64,000 nucleotides of DNA from Gymnopus androsaceus JB14. Taxonomy: Eukaryota > Basidiomycota > Agaricomycetes > Agaricales > Omphalotaceae. Position numbers and translations under genes: made by a program. Within the stretch, counting starts at the first letter, position 1. Every line of letters starts with the position of its first letter. The notes beneath the pieces were generated by a model. It had not been told where the DNA came from, did not search any database, and was given only the letters and a program-made list of their open reading frames with translations. The stretch spans positions 1 to 64,000 of the forward strand of contig ML769680.1 of assembly GCA_009733575.1 (NCBI GenBank), given 5' to 3'. Positions 34,845-46,960 of the stretch are shown here, one piece after another.

Positions 34845-37800
34845 CTAGGGTTCGCGTACATTCCGCCCATGTCTGAGCCAAGACCTGCAATTAGCATTAA
34901 TTAGACCCCAAAAGAAAATTAATATGAGACCACTTACCACATCTGCTCGTACAATATCTAAATCACTCATCCACTTGAGCTGATCTTCACGGAACTCCAC
35001 AACCAGACCCGCCAGGTGCACCTCAAAATTCACAAAGGCTGGATGTCCTACTTCTGTGAATTTTGCCCGAGCAAGGCCTCCTAGGTGTCAAAGATAGCAG
35101 CTTGCCATGTAGCGCGCGCACGCAAGGCAGCAACCTCTGAAGAGGTTCGAGCAAGTTCATCAATGCAGACCTCACTCGCTGGCAGATGTCCAGATGCGGG
35201 ACATGGAGCTACAGTGGAGAATGTACCGTTGAAGCTCCACATGCCGCTGCTCAAACTGTTTCGAGCCACCTGGTACATGTTGGCTTCCGCGACGGTACCA
35301 CGAAATTGCATTGCCTAAAGAGATAAAGAGATTGGACTTGGACTTGGCAGGAACAGAAAGATAGTGCACCTTCCGTCTCCCATTCATCCGTGTTGTTCAA
35401 GGTCCGAGGCTGCCCGCTGTCCAAGCGACCATAGCGAGCCTTGCTTGTCCTCGCTTACTAAAATATCAGGTTAGTGGACCAGTGTTGAAGAGCCGCTCTC
35501 CGACGCACCACAGCTCACGTTTGTCGATTCTTTAGGGGCAGGTTGACGTCTTGGCCTGTACATTGCCCAGGACGAGGTTCTGCAGAAAGAAGACCGTAAG
35601 CTCGCTGTCAGGAAAAAAAAGATAAGTAGACGATACGTTGGCGTTTAGTAAGCTGTGTCGCTGTCCTGAGCTCGACCTTTCCCAGCATGTCCACAAATAC
35701 CTGTTGGCAGGTCTTCTCCCAACTCCGTCTCAGCTAGCCTCTTGTGCGCCTCGCCAACAGTCCATAAAATTCCCTCGCGTCGCTTTGAGTCTCCCACCCT
35801 TCGTTTGTGATTGACGTCCTTCTTGAAGGTATCAGAAGCGGCGAGGTGTGGATACATTGACGATGAGTCCTTCAGAGCCTGGAGTGAAATCAAAGCCTGG
35901 CGGTACTCATTATATGCCACGAATTCCTATATCTCGTGCGATGATAGCCTTCATGATTGATTTGCCCAGTCCGTGTCCGAAGCTTCTCTGAGTCTACGTT
36001 CTTGTCCTTATAGTTGAGAAGTGATAGTAGTCGGTTAACGGTATGCTTGAGGCTTGAAATGGTGCTGTGAAGTTGTGCTTCTCGTAAACGAACTTCCTGG
36101 TCAGCCAATGCTGCAAGGCCGTACTTGCATCGCTCGTTCACTGACAGGTTCGAAGGGAGCCCCAAGGAGAAATCTTCCGGACCTCTGTCTGATAGGTTGT
36201 GCGCAAACAACTCCGGTGGTAGATCTGCCATCACGACAGCCTGGTGCATGCGGAATTCCTTGAGGACCTGAGTTAGTCGGTCACGGAGCTCCTCAATATG
36301 TAGCTCATCTCGTTCAGTATAGAAATGTCGTAGGACGGCTACAGATTCATTTATATCTGCCCTATTGCATCTGTTAGCCATCAAGATATTTTCTAGTCCA
36401 AGTCAGCACTCACCGTATATTCTCCGCTTCAACTGCTTTGGACCAGTACGCCTCGAGTGTAACAGTCATTTCATTCTCCCCCAGGAACATATTTGCTGGA
36501 ACACAGCCTTCCTCCCTCGACAAGTTAACCAGCAGCTGTCGCACCGTCGGAATCTGAGTATGACGGCGGTGATACACACTAGTCCATAGCTTGGGGTGCT
36601 TGGGGTCCTGCTTTGGACGGCGAGGGGCGCGGGACCAGCTAGAAACAGCGTCCTTATGGGCACGACTAAGCAACTCCAATTCATCTCGAGCTTCTTGGTA
36701 CATGATCCGCGCCTCCTGCAACTGTCTTGCTACAGTGTCATCTATGATTCGTCTCGCAGTCAAAATACAAGTCTAGACAGCAAATCAGCGACTCACAGCT
36801 GTTTATAAACTTCTTGTGATTCCAGTCGTTGATGTGTGCGATGATAGTATCTTCACGGTTGGCGTCGTTCATCTGGCGTGTGTAACCACCGACCTGATTA
36901 AACTCAATCCATAACTGCTCGATGCTCTCGCCATGGGTGTTTGCATTGCACCAATGGTACGGTACATTGTACTTCTCCCGACAGTCAAACTCGCGGTGTT
37001 TCATCATGTGAACAACCGGAACGCCACGTTCAACTTGACGTACGAATTGTCGATGAGAACGCAAATATGGGAAGCATGCAAAGCGAATTTGAACATTGGG
37101 GGCGAGGTCACATTGAGCGTCGTAGGTGTGTTTGTGCCGAATCATATCGCGACTATCGAGTTTCACATCATCGCCATAACCGTACAGAGTGTAGGCGCGC
37201 GCGTAGGAGGCGTCTACGTGTGCTTGACTAGTGAACTACTCAGTGAGAGCAAGAATCTAGTAACTTATTGACTCACCTCTCCGCACTATACATATCAGTT
37301 GCTGCCAAAATGAAAACATGGCTACACGCTGTGCTAACCACTCCAACTGTCTTCTTTGGGACGACTGTTCGCAGAGCTTGATTGTGTTGTCGGTTGATGA
37401 CCTTTATATGGCCGCATTCTGACGCTGTTGACTACACCAACTGAGTCTGTGAATCAAACCAAAACGCTCCAATTACTCACCACATAGGCAGATTTTTTCG
37501 TGCTTGCCAGAAACTCCTTGTAGGGCTGTACAGGTGGAAAGTAAGAGTTTCCCCTGAACATCGACTTGTCATCCGCTCCGCTGTTCTTGTGGAATTGACT
37601 GAGTTTGAAGTTGCCATCGCTCGCTGTGCTCATCATGATTAAATGGCTGATACGCAACGACATAACAGTAAGTGAAAGAACCCTAGTGCACAGGAATGGC
37701 ATACCGTAAGTGTAATGGAGTTTTCTCCCAATCGCCGAGCATATTAGTTGCTGGATCTGGGCATATAGGGCAATAATTGATCATCGCCTCTGGCGGACGA

Positions 37801-38877
37801 TGCGGAAGGTATCGCTTATTCAAATTGAAAATCCCGCCAAGGCGTATCTGTGCTTTGAAGTACCTCCATGCGCGTGCTGCAAGCATGAACGGCTGGTAAG
37901 GATCCTGGGATAGTTAAGGTCGATACGTTAGAACTGTGGTATATAAGTACATGAGCATAACTTACATTAACTTGGTCCGTGTGGACATTATCCGTGAGAC
38001 GACGCAGGCTCAGAAAGTAGTCGTAAGCCGCAATCTTGCCCTGCAGACTCTGTAGGTCATATTCTCGCATCACTGTAAAGGTGAACGCGGTCTCCGGCTC
38101 TGCTACGGAAGCTGGGAAAAGCCGAGCTCGCATGAGCTGCTCGACACGAGAACCCCGGCCACAGTTACAAAACGAAATATATGTACCGTGAACCCCATTA
38201 GAGTGTGTGACTGTGAATTTCACCGGTTTGGGCTCGTCAAGTGTAGGACATGCTTTGCCATGATGTCCGAGCTGAACAGCGTAGCGCTCGCGTAAAGTGC
38301 TGATATCGCTTCGAACAAAGAATGAACCTTTCCAGACACGAGCCCAATGCCAAGGATTACTGAGATGGTTACTGATCCAACAATCCTGGCACGAGAGCTC
38401 GTACTCTTGACAGTCCTGGCATTGCACAGTTCTAACACCTTTCCCACAAGAACAAGGTGTTTCAATGTCGGGGTCGTATTCATGCATTATGAGGAGCATG
38501 ATTAGGAGCGTCGCGCTGTCAACAAAGTCCTGCGAAGGAGGTTTATGAGGTCGTTTGGGTTTACTGTGATTGCCGGGACTGTCCTGCGGGGGGTTGTTGC
38601 ATTGGGCTTCCGAGCTGGTAGCTATCGGAGGTGAAGATATCGCAGCAGGGACAGGTTTGGGAGGCCCGCTAGTAGTGACTCGGAACACTGTTTGCATGCT
38701 AGATCGTGTATTATCGACAAACTCGATGCGGTCTTGATCAAAGCATAAACGCTTGACCGAGAGGCCTTCGTTGGGAGCAGTGGAGAGCTGTGAGAGGGCT
38801 GCACCTCGCTTGAGACCCCTCGGCATGATGGTTGGGACAGAAACAGATGGGACAGCAAGAAAGGTACATGGCGCCAC
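34845..38877 (-). CDS. KDZ transposase with CxC2-like cysteine cluster
   Basis: Many exons on the minus strand. Exon 1 (to about 37966) starts at MAPCTF or at MPRGLKRG (about 38825). It carries the CxC2-like cluster (CSCGKGVRTVQCQDCQEYELSCQDCWISNHLSNPWHW), then LGHHGKACP, CNCG and FPASVAEPETAFTFTVM. Later exons show YCPICPDPATNM, TASDGNFKLSQF, VVSTACSHVFI with DMYSAE, and a D-x2-C/H/E series: TYDAQCDL, VPVVHMMKHREFDCREKY, HGESIEQLW and NREDTIIAHINDWNHKK. The C terminus includes YNEYRQALISLQAL and VGDSKRREGILW. These are hallmarks of Kyakuja-Dileera-Zisupton transposases. Candidate catalytic residues are the Asp of SDGNF, the Asp of ATDMYSAE and the Glu of GESIE. I did not resolve every exon; the catalytic stretch is readable without stops. 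Confidence 0.85.
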
Positions 38878-39211
38878 ACTACATGAATTTGTTGAGCTAC
38901 TGGAATCAGACGAACAATGAAATAACGCACCAAAGTAAGACTCGAGGCCACCAAAAGTAGTTATTGTCCTTAGTTTAACGTCATCTCGGACGATCTGAAC
39001 CTGATTCCCAATCTGGTGGTCAAAGCAGTTCAGTCAACTCTTATTGTTAACAGAAAACCGAGATATTTTTCATTTACAAATACAATGAATTATGGTCCAC
39101 CCATATATTGCTATATACATTGAAGTCCTATAAGAAAATAAGTTACAAAAAAATGATTTAGCGATACAAATGTGCTTAATCGACCAAGAAATACATTATC
39201 TACACAAGAAT
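38878..39211. other. Intergenic spacer between KDZ transposase and Spt5-like gene
   Basis: About 330 bp, AT-rich, no ORF. It holds the 3' end region of the Spt5-like gene and the 5' region of the transposase gene; both are read on the minus strand, Spt5-like first. Confidence 0.5.
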
Positions 39212-42200
39212 CTATTCTCCTAAAAGAGCCCTCTCGTCGTCTGTAATCTGCATTCCAAGTAGCTGCTTTTCAAGGATGTGCTGTAGCTGCGTTATTGCAA
39301 TGGCACCCTTCCCTGCCTTATCCTCATCCGGCATCATAGGGACATGTGCACAGACGAGTTGCGATACTCGTAGCAAAGGACCATCCACAGGGATTTCCTG
39401 AAAACGTCTTGTTTTGATTTTCTTTCCCTTCTCCTGGCATTCATGTCGAACAGGCTTAAGAACAATATCGTCAGCTGCACCCCAAAATACAGCGCGTCCC
39501 AGTTTTCCAGCATGCTCTCCGCTGCACACTAAGAACAACTTTGAGCTATATGAATTAGCTGCAGTATGAGAGCACTTTGAGGGGTCGAGATGTTGGGCAG
39601 TGATGATGGTCTTTATGGGAGCTCGACCTTTGGGCTTTACCAGGTATACTGCTTCGTTGAGACCATCCTGCGAAGAGATGACCACTTCCACATCATCATC
39701 TTGCCCCCGTAAAGCTACGAAAACCTTCCCCCGAGGCAATACCTTCGTAATTTCGGGATCGTCGATCCAATCCGTCCATGGGGGTGGGGTTCCAGCTCTG
39801 AGTGTGAGTGGAGCCCCCCCTTGTGTGAACGTAGCATTTTCTAGTCGATTGCCAAAACTTGGGATTGCCAGTCGCTCACGGGCAGCATCCTTTGCCCTTT
39901 CCTCGTCTTCCAACTTTTTCCGCGCCTCACTCAGCCGCTCATTCTGAATCTGCATGATCCTTTCGGGATGGCCATACACATGACGGATCTCCGCCGGAGA
40001 GTGGGTTGGAATGTAACCTGGCTTGAATTGAAAGTAAGATGCGGCATCAAGTGAATAGGCGAGGAAACAGTCATTATCGCGTCGACGAATACGATCAAAG
40101 TCAAATAAAGTATTGGGCGATGTGGAAGGGGCGTCGAAACGCACAAGTATACCAATGCCGCTTTTCATTGACGAGTTTTTGACAACATCCATAACACGTC
40201 CAAGAGAACCCTTGTGCATCTGAGCAAAGTTGTCGTTCTCAACGCCAACAACTTTGATTTCCGTATTGGCCCAAGGTATACGTCCCGTCGATGTATCGAT
40301 AAGAGAGTTGCTAGTACCGGGCTGGCCCATAGTCGGCAGTTCATTGCGAGGATGATAGGGTTCATGAGCGAGATGGATTTGGGGCATTAAGGAAAGATTT
40401 TTGAGGCTGTTGGCGTGGAAAGGATGTGTAAGATCATCACTGCCGTCGAACTTGACAGCAATAACATCGTCAACCGCAACCACCAGCCCTTCACGAGCAA
40501 CGCCTGAGTCTTGTCGAACTTCAACTCTCGACCCCACTTGCATGACCTTGATCAAGAATCGAAACGGTATAAACCGTACTCCCAAAACAGTGAGATCGTC
40601 GTCGAGACTCGGAGCATTGGCCTGGTTGATGAAGGCGACGTCGCACCCTGAGGAGTGAACGCACTCTATCCAGCCTTCAGAACCGCTCGTAATCTCATCG
40701 TCAATCTCTGCATCTCGAGTAAAAGGCCCATAGTGAAGAGCCAGTTGTACTCTTTCACCGTGATCAAAGAACCAGGAGCTGGGCAAAGGCCATCGACTAC
40801 TGATCAAGTCAGGTAGACATTTCAGCCACTGACTAAGATCCTTGGCGAGAATAGTAGTGGCCTCCTGCACGTCGACATGATTGAGAACGACCAATGCGAT
40901 ACCGCTGTCAGTGACAGTTTGACCGCTCATTGTATAGACCTTGGATAAGTGATTACACGTCCTCGGACGTTCGCATTGATAACATTGGATCTTCGAACAT
41001 GGTATGGAATTACGGACAGCGAATGAAAGGATGGACTCAGAGCCCTGATACACCTTTGCCCTACGAGGCTGCGCAGCTCGACGCTTTCCATTGACTGGCA
41101 AAGCCGATACTATTGTCGATGCGTGTTGTGACGATCCCTCTTCAGACTGCAAGTGCGATACTTTGGGTCTCTTACGGGGTCGCTCTGTAAGAGCCAGTCG
41201 AGGCAGGAATCCCACAAGTATCTGATTATTTCGGTCAAAGTCCAGACCATTAGTGTATTCGGTGTCCAAAACTACACCAATGTCACCTCGGTACCGTCCC
41301 TTCTTGGCCAATATCCAAGTTCGCGGTTGCGGAATATTTCGGAGTCGCCTCTGTTCAATGAGCTGAGATGCATCAACAACACGGCGATGTATGGGCATCA
41401 GCAAGTGCACGTCCTTTGAAGGGGGAAGCACGATGGTATCAGATGGGTGCAAAACGATTGGCTTGCGAGGATATTTGAAACCATAGATGGTTCGAAAGTA
41501 GGAGGCCGCTTGCGTATGCATCTGTAGCATGGAAGTTACTCGGATATAAAGGCCTCCCGGAAGCATGGAAGGAAAAGCGCCTCGGAGACCTGGAGGAGCC
41601 TTTCCGTTGCGGGAGTCACGCTGGATACGCTGTACGATGTCGGATTCTGTCCCTTGCTTTTAATGTTATCAGAACAGAATATAAACCGAAATATTAATTC
41701 CGTACCTGACAGCGAACGTAAAATACTTCACAATCTTCCAACATGGCAGCGTGAGCAACAAGAGCGGCCAGGCCCTCTAGCTCGTCGCGTTCCTCAGAGG
41801 TTGGATCATCCTCATCATCTAACAGGAGGGGTTCCAGAGAAATGTTGACCTTCGGATCGACCTCCTGCTCTGCAACTACCTGCTCCGCTGGCTTCATTTT
41901 TTCTAGTTGGGCCAATAACATCCGCGCAGCTTCAGCGTCGTCTGGCTCTATTTGCATGATACGGATCCTCATGGCGTGCCACTCCTCACCAACTTGAAGT
42001 TCGTCCAAGGACGTTTTGACTTCATCGCCGGAGGGCGGTTTCTCGTCGGTCATGTAGCTGTGCAGAAGATTCCATGCACGAGCTGCAGGAGAAGTCGAGG
42101 GAGGCAAGTCGGAAGTGATTTTATCGAGCAGGAAGTCGACCACTACTTGTGGAACGGAGGGCGGAGGTACATCGGAGGCTGCAATGGGTGCAGGGGAATT

Positions 42201-42407
42201 GCGGGAGTCGGTACTTTGAGAAGGCGGGGCTGGAGTGGGGGGTTGTTGAAGCGATTTTTCAGTTTCAAAAGTCAACCAACGTGTAATTACTTCGTCGAGG
42301 CGATCAACATGGTCTTTTGGGCGGAGAGGGACCGATTCTGCCTGTTGCCGAAGCCGCTCCTCAGAGTCTTCATCGGAGGAATGCTCGAAGTCGAGGGTAT
42401 CATCCAC
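39212..42407 (-). CDS. Spt5-like protein (acidic N terminus, NGN and KOW domains)
   Basis: Two exons joined by an intron near 41658-41706, about 1000 residues. The N terminus is acidic (DDTLDFEHSSDEDSEERL). The NGN domain is split by the intron: DCEVFYVRCQ | QGTESDIVQRIQ, then PGGLYIRVTSMLQMHTQAASYFRTIYGF. Next is the first KOW: PRTWILAKKGRYRGDIGVVLDTE, ending VGFLPRL. Weaker KOW-like units follow: GSRVEVRQDSGVAREGLVVAVDD, AQMHKGSLGRVMDVV and SGEHAGKLGRAVFWG. This is the order of Spt5, the elongation factor that clamps RNA polymerase II with Spt4. The usual C-terminal repeat region is absent and the KOWs are diverged, so it is a specialised paralogue rather than the housekeeping gene. It lies inside the KDZ element next to the transposase, on the same strand. 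Both exons are open. Confidence 0.8.
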
Positions 42408-42810
42408 CTCCGCCTGATCTAATACAAGACTTGCGGCCTATAATCCTGAGTTACTTAGTAGATGTGGGTCAAAGTATCGTGGACACGCACGAATATACCT
42501 ACTTCGGCTATCAGCTCTCTGCTCATCCTAAGGAAACAAAGCCTAAAGAAAGAACGCGTCAGCGCAGGTATTCCAAGGATTAGAGACTCAGAAAACGGAG
42601 AAGCGTAGTCCTTCTCTGCCTGTGAGCTTCTTACAGTCGTTCTGACGACTATTCTGACCGTCTTCGGGTCTTTTTACGCTCAAGGAGGCTCAAGGAATTA
42701 TTTAAATAGTTAAACTACGACTACGACGATGTTACATACGGATATTCGACCTTAAGACTTACCTTGATGGACGTTCGGGAAGTAGAGCAAAAATGATTAG
42801 TCAGCATTTG

Positions 42811-42914
42811 AGCGCCAGACTTCTTCCGGCCGTAAAAAAATTCTATGACTCACCTCGGGTACATGACCGAGGTGAGTCATAGAATTTTTTTACGGCCGGA
42901 AGAACTCTGGCGCT
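42811..42914. repeat. 104-bp near-perfect palindrome (48-bp arms, 8-nt spacer)
   Basis: Left arm 42811-42858 and right arm 42867-42914 are inverted copies with one mismatch; the spacer is GTACATGA. Arms start AGCGCCAGA and include TTCCGGCCGTAAAAAAATTC. It sits between the Spt5-like gene (minus) and the plus-strand genes, near the switch point of transcription direction in the element. Seen directly; function unknown. Confidence 0.9.
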
Positions 42915-43855
42915 TCTGATTGCTGCACAGCTTTTTGCATCTTTTCCTCAACGTTCGTCGTAAAGACCGTCCATCGTGCTGAAGTCTTTTTTCATTGCTG
43001 TTCACGTCGCCACTAGTAACCCGTGCATCGTGCGGGCGTTGTCGGAGCACTTGGGGACTGGTCCTAAAGGTACGTTGCTAAAATCTCATCATCGGTGACG
43101 GTCTAACATTACTCACTGTCCAGCAACGTTGTAAACGTTCAAGCCCTCGAGCCCTCGAGTCCGTCATCCGAGTCCGTCATCCCTGGACGCAGTCCGCTGT
43201 GCACTCTCGCTTATTTTCCTTACTGCTCACCGTTATCGGATCTTCCTCTTCGTGCGGCTGGGTTAGCGGAATTCTGAATCACTAAGGTCCGTGCTTGGAG
43301 AATTACTGTTTTCCATCTTTCTAACGCCGCTGTGTAGTCGGTATCTCCTCGTCGTCTTTGTAACTCGAAGATCATTGCTGCCGCAATTCTTCCTGCCTGG
43401 CTGGATGGGGTATGAATCTTTACTACTATAACTTATGATATTGCTACGTTGCTATGCTGTCCTGGTTTTGTAGTGTTGTAGTCTAGTGATACGTAGTGTC
43501 TCAAAACCTTTGGTATCGCTTAGTCCAATGTAGTCCAATGCAAAAGAATTTGTCTCCAAAAAATATGCCCTACAAAGAAGTCGAACAGAAATGGCAAGTC
43601 AAAGCTGACGAGACAATAGACATGGCCAATAGGGCCTCACAATGGCCAGTGGTCCGCAATGACCTAAAACTACAAGTCGGTGGAACAATGAAATTATCCT
43701 TGGCTGGCGCACTTATAGATGATGCGTCAACGTCGACCGTGGACCTTTCACTCGTTAGCTCTGCTACTTGATCACATTAATTTCGAAGGTACGTGGTATG
43801 CTTCGCTTTCCTTGTATAGTAACTGAAGTATCGCATAGGCTTCCTTCTTCACATC
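42915..43855 (+). other. Leader region with a small possible ORF (43496-43771)
   Basis: This stretch contains the promoter side of the plus-strand genes and short direct repeats (AGCCCTCG, GAGTCCGTCATCC, 43140-43185). A 91-codon frame at 43496-43771 (MSQNLWYRLVQCS...) has no recognisable domain and may be chance. No firm gene. Confidence 0.3.
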
Positions 43856-44462
43856 ATGCCTAAAGCTAGCACTCCAAAAACGCGAAGCTCGCAAGCGACA
43901 TCCTTCTCCAGTGCAGCCACAAAGACTGCACAGCGTACGGCGAACAATGCCAGAATCTCCAAACTCTTGTTTGAAATCCGTCGTGCTGCTGGACTGCCCA
44001 AGTCTTTTAGCCGACCCACTCTCAATCATGGAGAGTATGCCGCAAGCAAATCTCGTATATATATGGGGGAGAGTGATAATGTCAACAGCATCCATCACCC
44101 TCGATTTAATCAACTTGGCCAACTTTACCGACAGGTGTGTATTGGTTCAATCGTGTCCTTTGAATTTGAGTAACTGATCTCTCACCTAGATTTATCGTGC
44201 ACAGACTTTTGTGCGCTTGGCGTGGGATGTCGAGCAGATTCCTAGGCATGTCCTAGAAGCAAACAACGAGCTAATTGACCTCCTCACTGCTCGGGAAATG
44301 CTCAAACGTGTCCCGAGAGCTTCTTCATCGTCCAAGGCAAAGCAATCCTCAAATACTTCTACAGCCACGTCATTTCCTTCCTCCAGCACTACCGCTTCTG
44401 GTAGCTCTAGTTTGCCAATGGTCATCACAGACGATGACGAATCCGACATTGAAATCTGTTGA
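43856..44462 (+). CDS. Unknown protein inside the KDZ element (two exons)
   Basis: Exons 43856-44134 and 44190-44462 join in frame with GT-AG ends, for about 183 codons. The N terminus is S/T/K-rich (MPKASTPKTRSSQATS). The core reads GLPKSFSRPTLNHGEYAASKSRIYMGE...HHPRFNQLGQLYRQ | IYRAQTFVRLAWDVEQIP. The C terminus is Ser-rich and then acidic (ITDDDESDIEIC). I do not recognise the family; composition suggests a nuclear protein. The frame is open. Confidence 0.55.
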
Positions 44463-45299
44463 TTTTCAGGCCCAAGACCAAACTATCAACGCATACTGGT
44501 TGAGCGGGCTACGATGAACTCTTCTCCTGCCACATCTGACAAAGGAGATGCCGCCTCCAAGACTCAGCGAGACAGGATCATTGCGGACGCGATGTCCAGT
44601 TCGCCTGTCCAGTAGTGAACAAGACGAAAGTCGAGCAGACTCATTCGATCGAAAAGCTGTCGCTCGCACCACCATTACTTTAGTATGTTTTCACTGAGGT
44701 AAAAACAGTTTCGTGAACCATTGTCTTCCTGTACGCTAACTGGCTGTCCAGACCCACAGTACCATCCAGAGCACACGCGCACTTGAGGTCAAGCTGGGTG
44801 TAGCATCAGGCACTAGATGTTGCCAGGCTTTTGCAAAAGATTGCGATAATTGTCGTAGCCTGTTTTGCAAAAGATCCCGATAACTTATAAGACTTATTGG
44901 GAATGGCCTCGGGGTGCTGCTGCCGGATTTTTGGCATTGCGGCAGTGTAGTTCTTTTGCCAAATATTTGTTAAATGCTTTTTGCACCAATGAAATCAGTG
45001 ATATTGATTCACAAATATTTCTTAAATATGTTTGCTTTATAATATTGTAATAAATGCCATTATTGTTTTGCCAAATATTTGTTAAATCCATTTTGTACTC
45101 AAATATTAAAATTAAATTGATTACTTAGGTGCCTATGGTCCTTCCGAGGTTCATTTACCAAATATTTGGTAATAGCCAAAAGAAATCAATTGTCTGGGTG
45201 CCTACAATCCTTTGTAGATTGATTTGGCAAATATTTGGTATTAAATCAATGTGAAAAAAACAGCAGTTAGGTGCTTGTGGGTGCTTGTGGGCGCTTATT

Positions 45300-46080
45300 T
45301 GTGGAAAAAAACAGGGTTGATCATGGGGTCCCATAAATCTCCATAAAATGCTCAAAATAATGAAAATATATTAATCATGGGTCTCATAAATGCCAAAAAA
45401 AAACTGAAAAATAATAAAAATATTCAGGAGGCAGGGTTAGGTGTACTAGCACATGATCATACTATTGGGCGCTTATGGGCGCTTATTTTAAGAAAAAAAA
45501 AAAAAAGTTGATCATGGGGTCCCATAAATCCCCAAAAAATACTCAAAATAATGAAAATATGTTGATCATGGGGTCCCATAAATGCCAAAAAAATACTGAG
45601 AAATAACAAAATATATTCAGGGGGCAGGGTAAGGTGCACTGGCACATGATTCATATTGTTGGGTGCTTATGGGTGCTTATTCTACAAAAAAAAAAAAAGG
45701 TTGATCATGGGTCCCATAAATCCCCAAAAAACACTCAAAAATAATCAAAATATGTTGATCATGGGGTCCCAGTAAATGCCGAAAAAATACTGCAAAATAA
45801 TAAAAATACTCAGGGGGCATGGTTAGGTGCACTGGCACATGATCCATATTGTTGGGCACTTATGGGTGCTTATTTTCCATTAAAAAATGATCATTGGGTC
45901 CCATAAATCACAAAAAAATGCTGAAAATATTCAGGGGTGGGGCTAGGTACACTAGCACATGATTCATATTGTTGGGCACTTATAGGCATTTATTTTCTGA
46001 AAAACAGTCAATCATTACATTCCATAAATCCATAAAAATTCATGAAGAATTCATGCAAAATCCTAAAAATATTCAAGGGT
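45300..46080. repeat. AT-rich tandem array, ~190-bp unit
   Basis: About four degenerate units of roughly 190 bp. Each carries TTGATCATGGGGTCCCATAA (often twice), a CAAAATAATGAAAATAT stretch, a TTCAGGGGGCAGGGTTAGGT block and TTGGGCGCTTATGGG followed by an A/T run. GGGTCCC and GATC palindromes recur. It is internal to the 2.77-kb element. Confidence 0.8.
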
Positions 46081-46649
46081 GGGGTTACATGAATTAGTAA
46101 TTGATTTATACATAGTGCAGACAACAAAATTGATGTCACCCCCTAATTCAGTGGGCTATTCAGTAGCCCATTCAGTAGGTCACAGAGGTCATATCAATTT
46201 TGTCATCCACTGTATATATTGCTGGGTGCTTATGGGCAATTATTTTCAGCAGAAAAGATTATTGGGCCCCATGAATCCTTAAACAATGTTGAGATACTAA
46301 GAATATTAGGAGGTTTAGGTACACTAGTATCTAATTTATAGATATATCTACTTAGCTATTAGTATTAGTTAATGAAATGAATGCCAAGTTCATGTTTTCA
46401 GAATTCTGTGCCTGATCCTACATAAGAAATTTAAATCTCATAAGCCTGATTATACAGACAATTGAACTGTATTAGAAATTCTACTTTCCATGTTATTAAC
46501 ATGTTTATGCTACAGCACTACTGTATGCACAGCCTTGGCTGCTAGATCATATTATATCATTTGTGCTGATTACTTTGACACTGGATGAGTAACCACCATG
46601 CACCAGCATAAGCCCACCTTCACCCTAGCATTTATGGTACTAATGTTAA

Positions 46650-46960
46650 ATAGATAACTAGCAGTAGTAGCTCTGAGTTACTACTACTAGTTACTCGCCC
46701 TACAGTAACTCCAAGTTATTAGTACTAGTATGGTAGTAACTCCAAGTTACTACAATACTAGTACTAGTAGTGGTAGCTCTGAGTTACTAATAGTATTAAT
46801 TACTAGTACTAATAGCTAGTACCAGTAACTCCGAGTTATTAGTACTAGTATAGTGGTAACTCAGAGTTACTACTAGTATTAATTACTAGTACTAATAGCT
46901 AGTACCAGTAACTCCGAGTTATCAGTACTACTATAGTAGTGACTTGGAGTTAACTTGGTA
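46650..46960. repeat. Short palindromic repeat cluster (ACTAGT / AACTCCGAGTTA)
   Basis: Repeated units built of TAGTAACTC-CRAGTTACTA and AGTACTAGTA, each near-palindromic, over about 300 bp. It could fold into several hairpins. No coding capacity. Confidence 0.8.
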
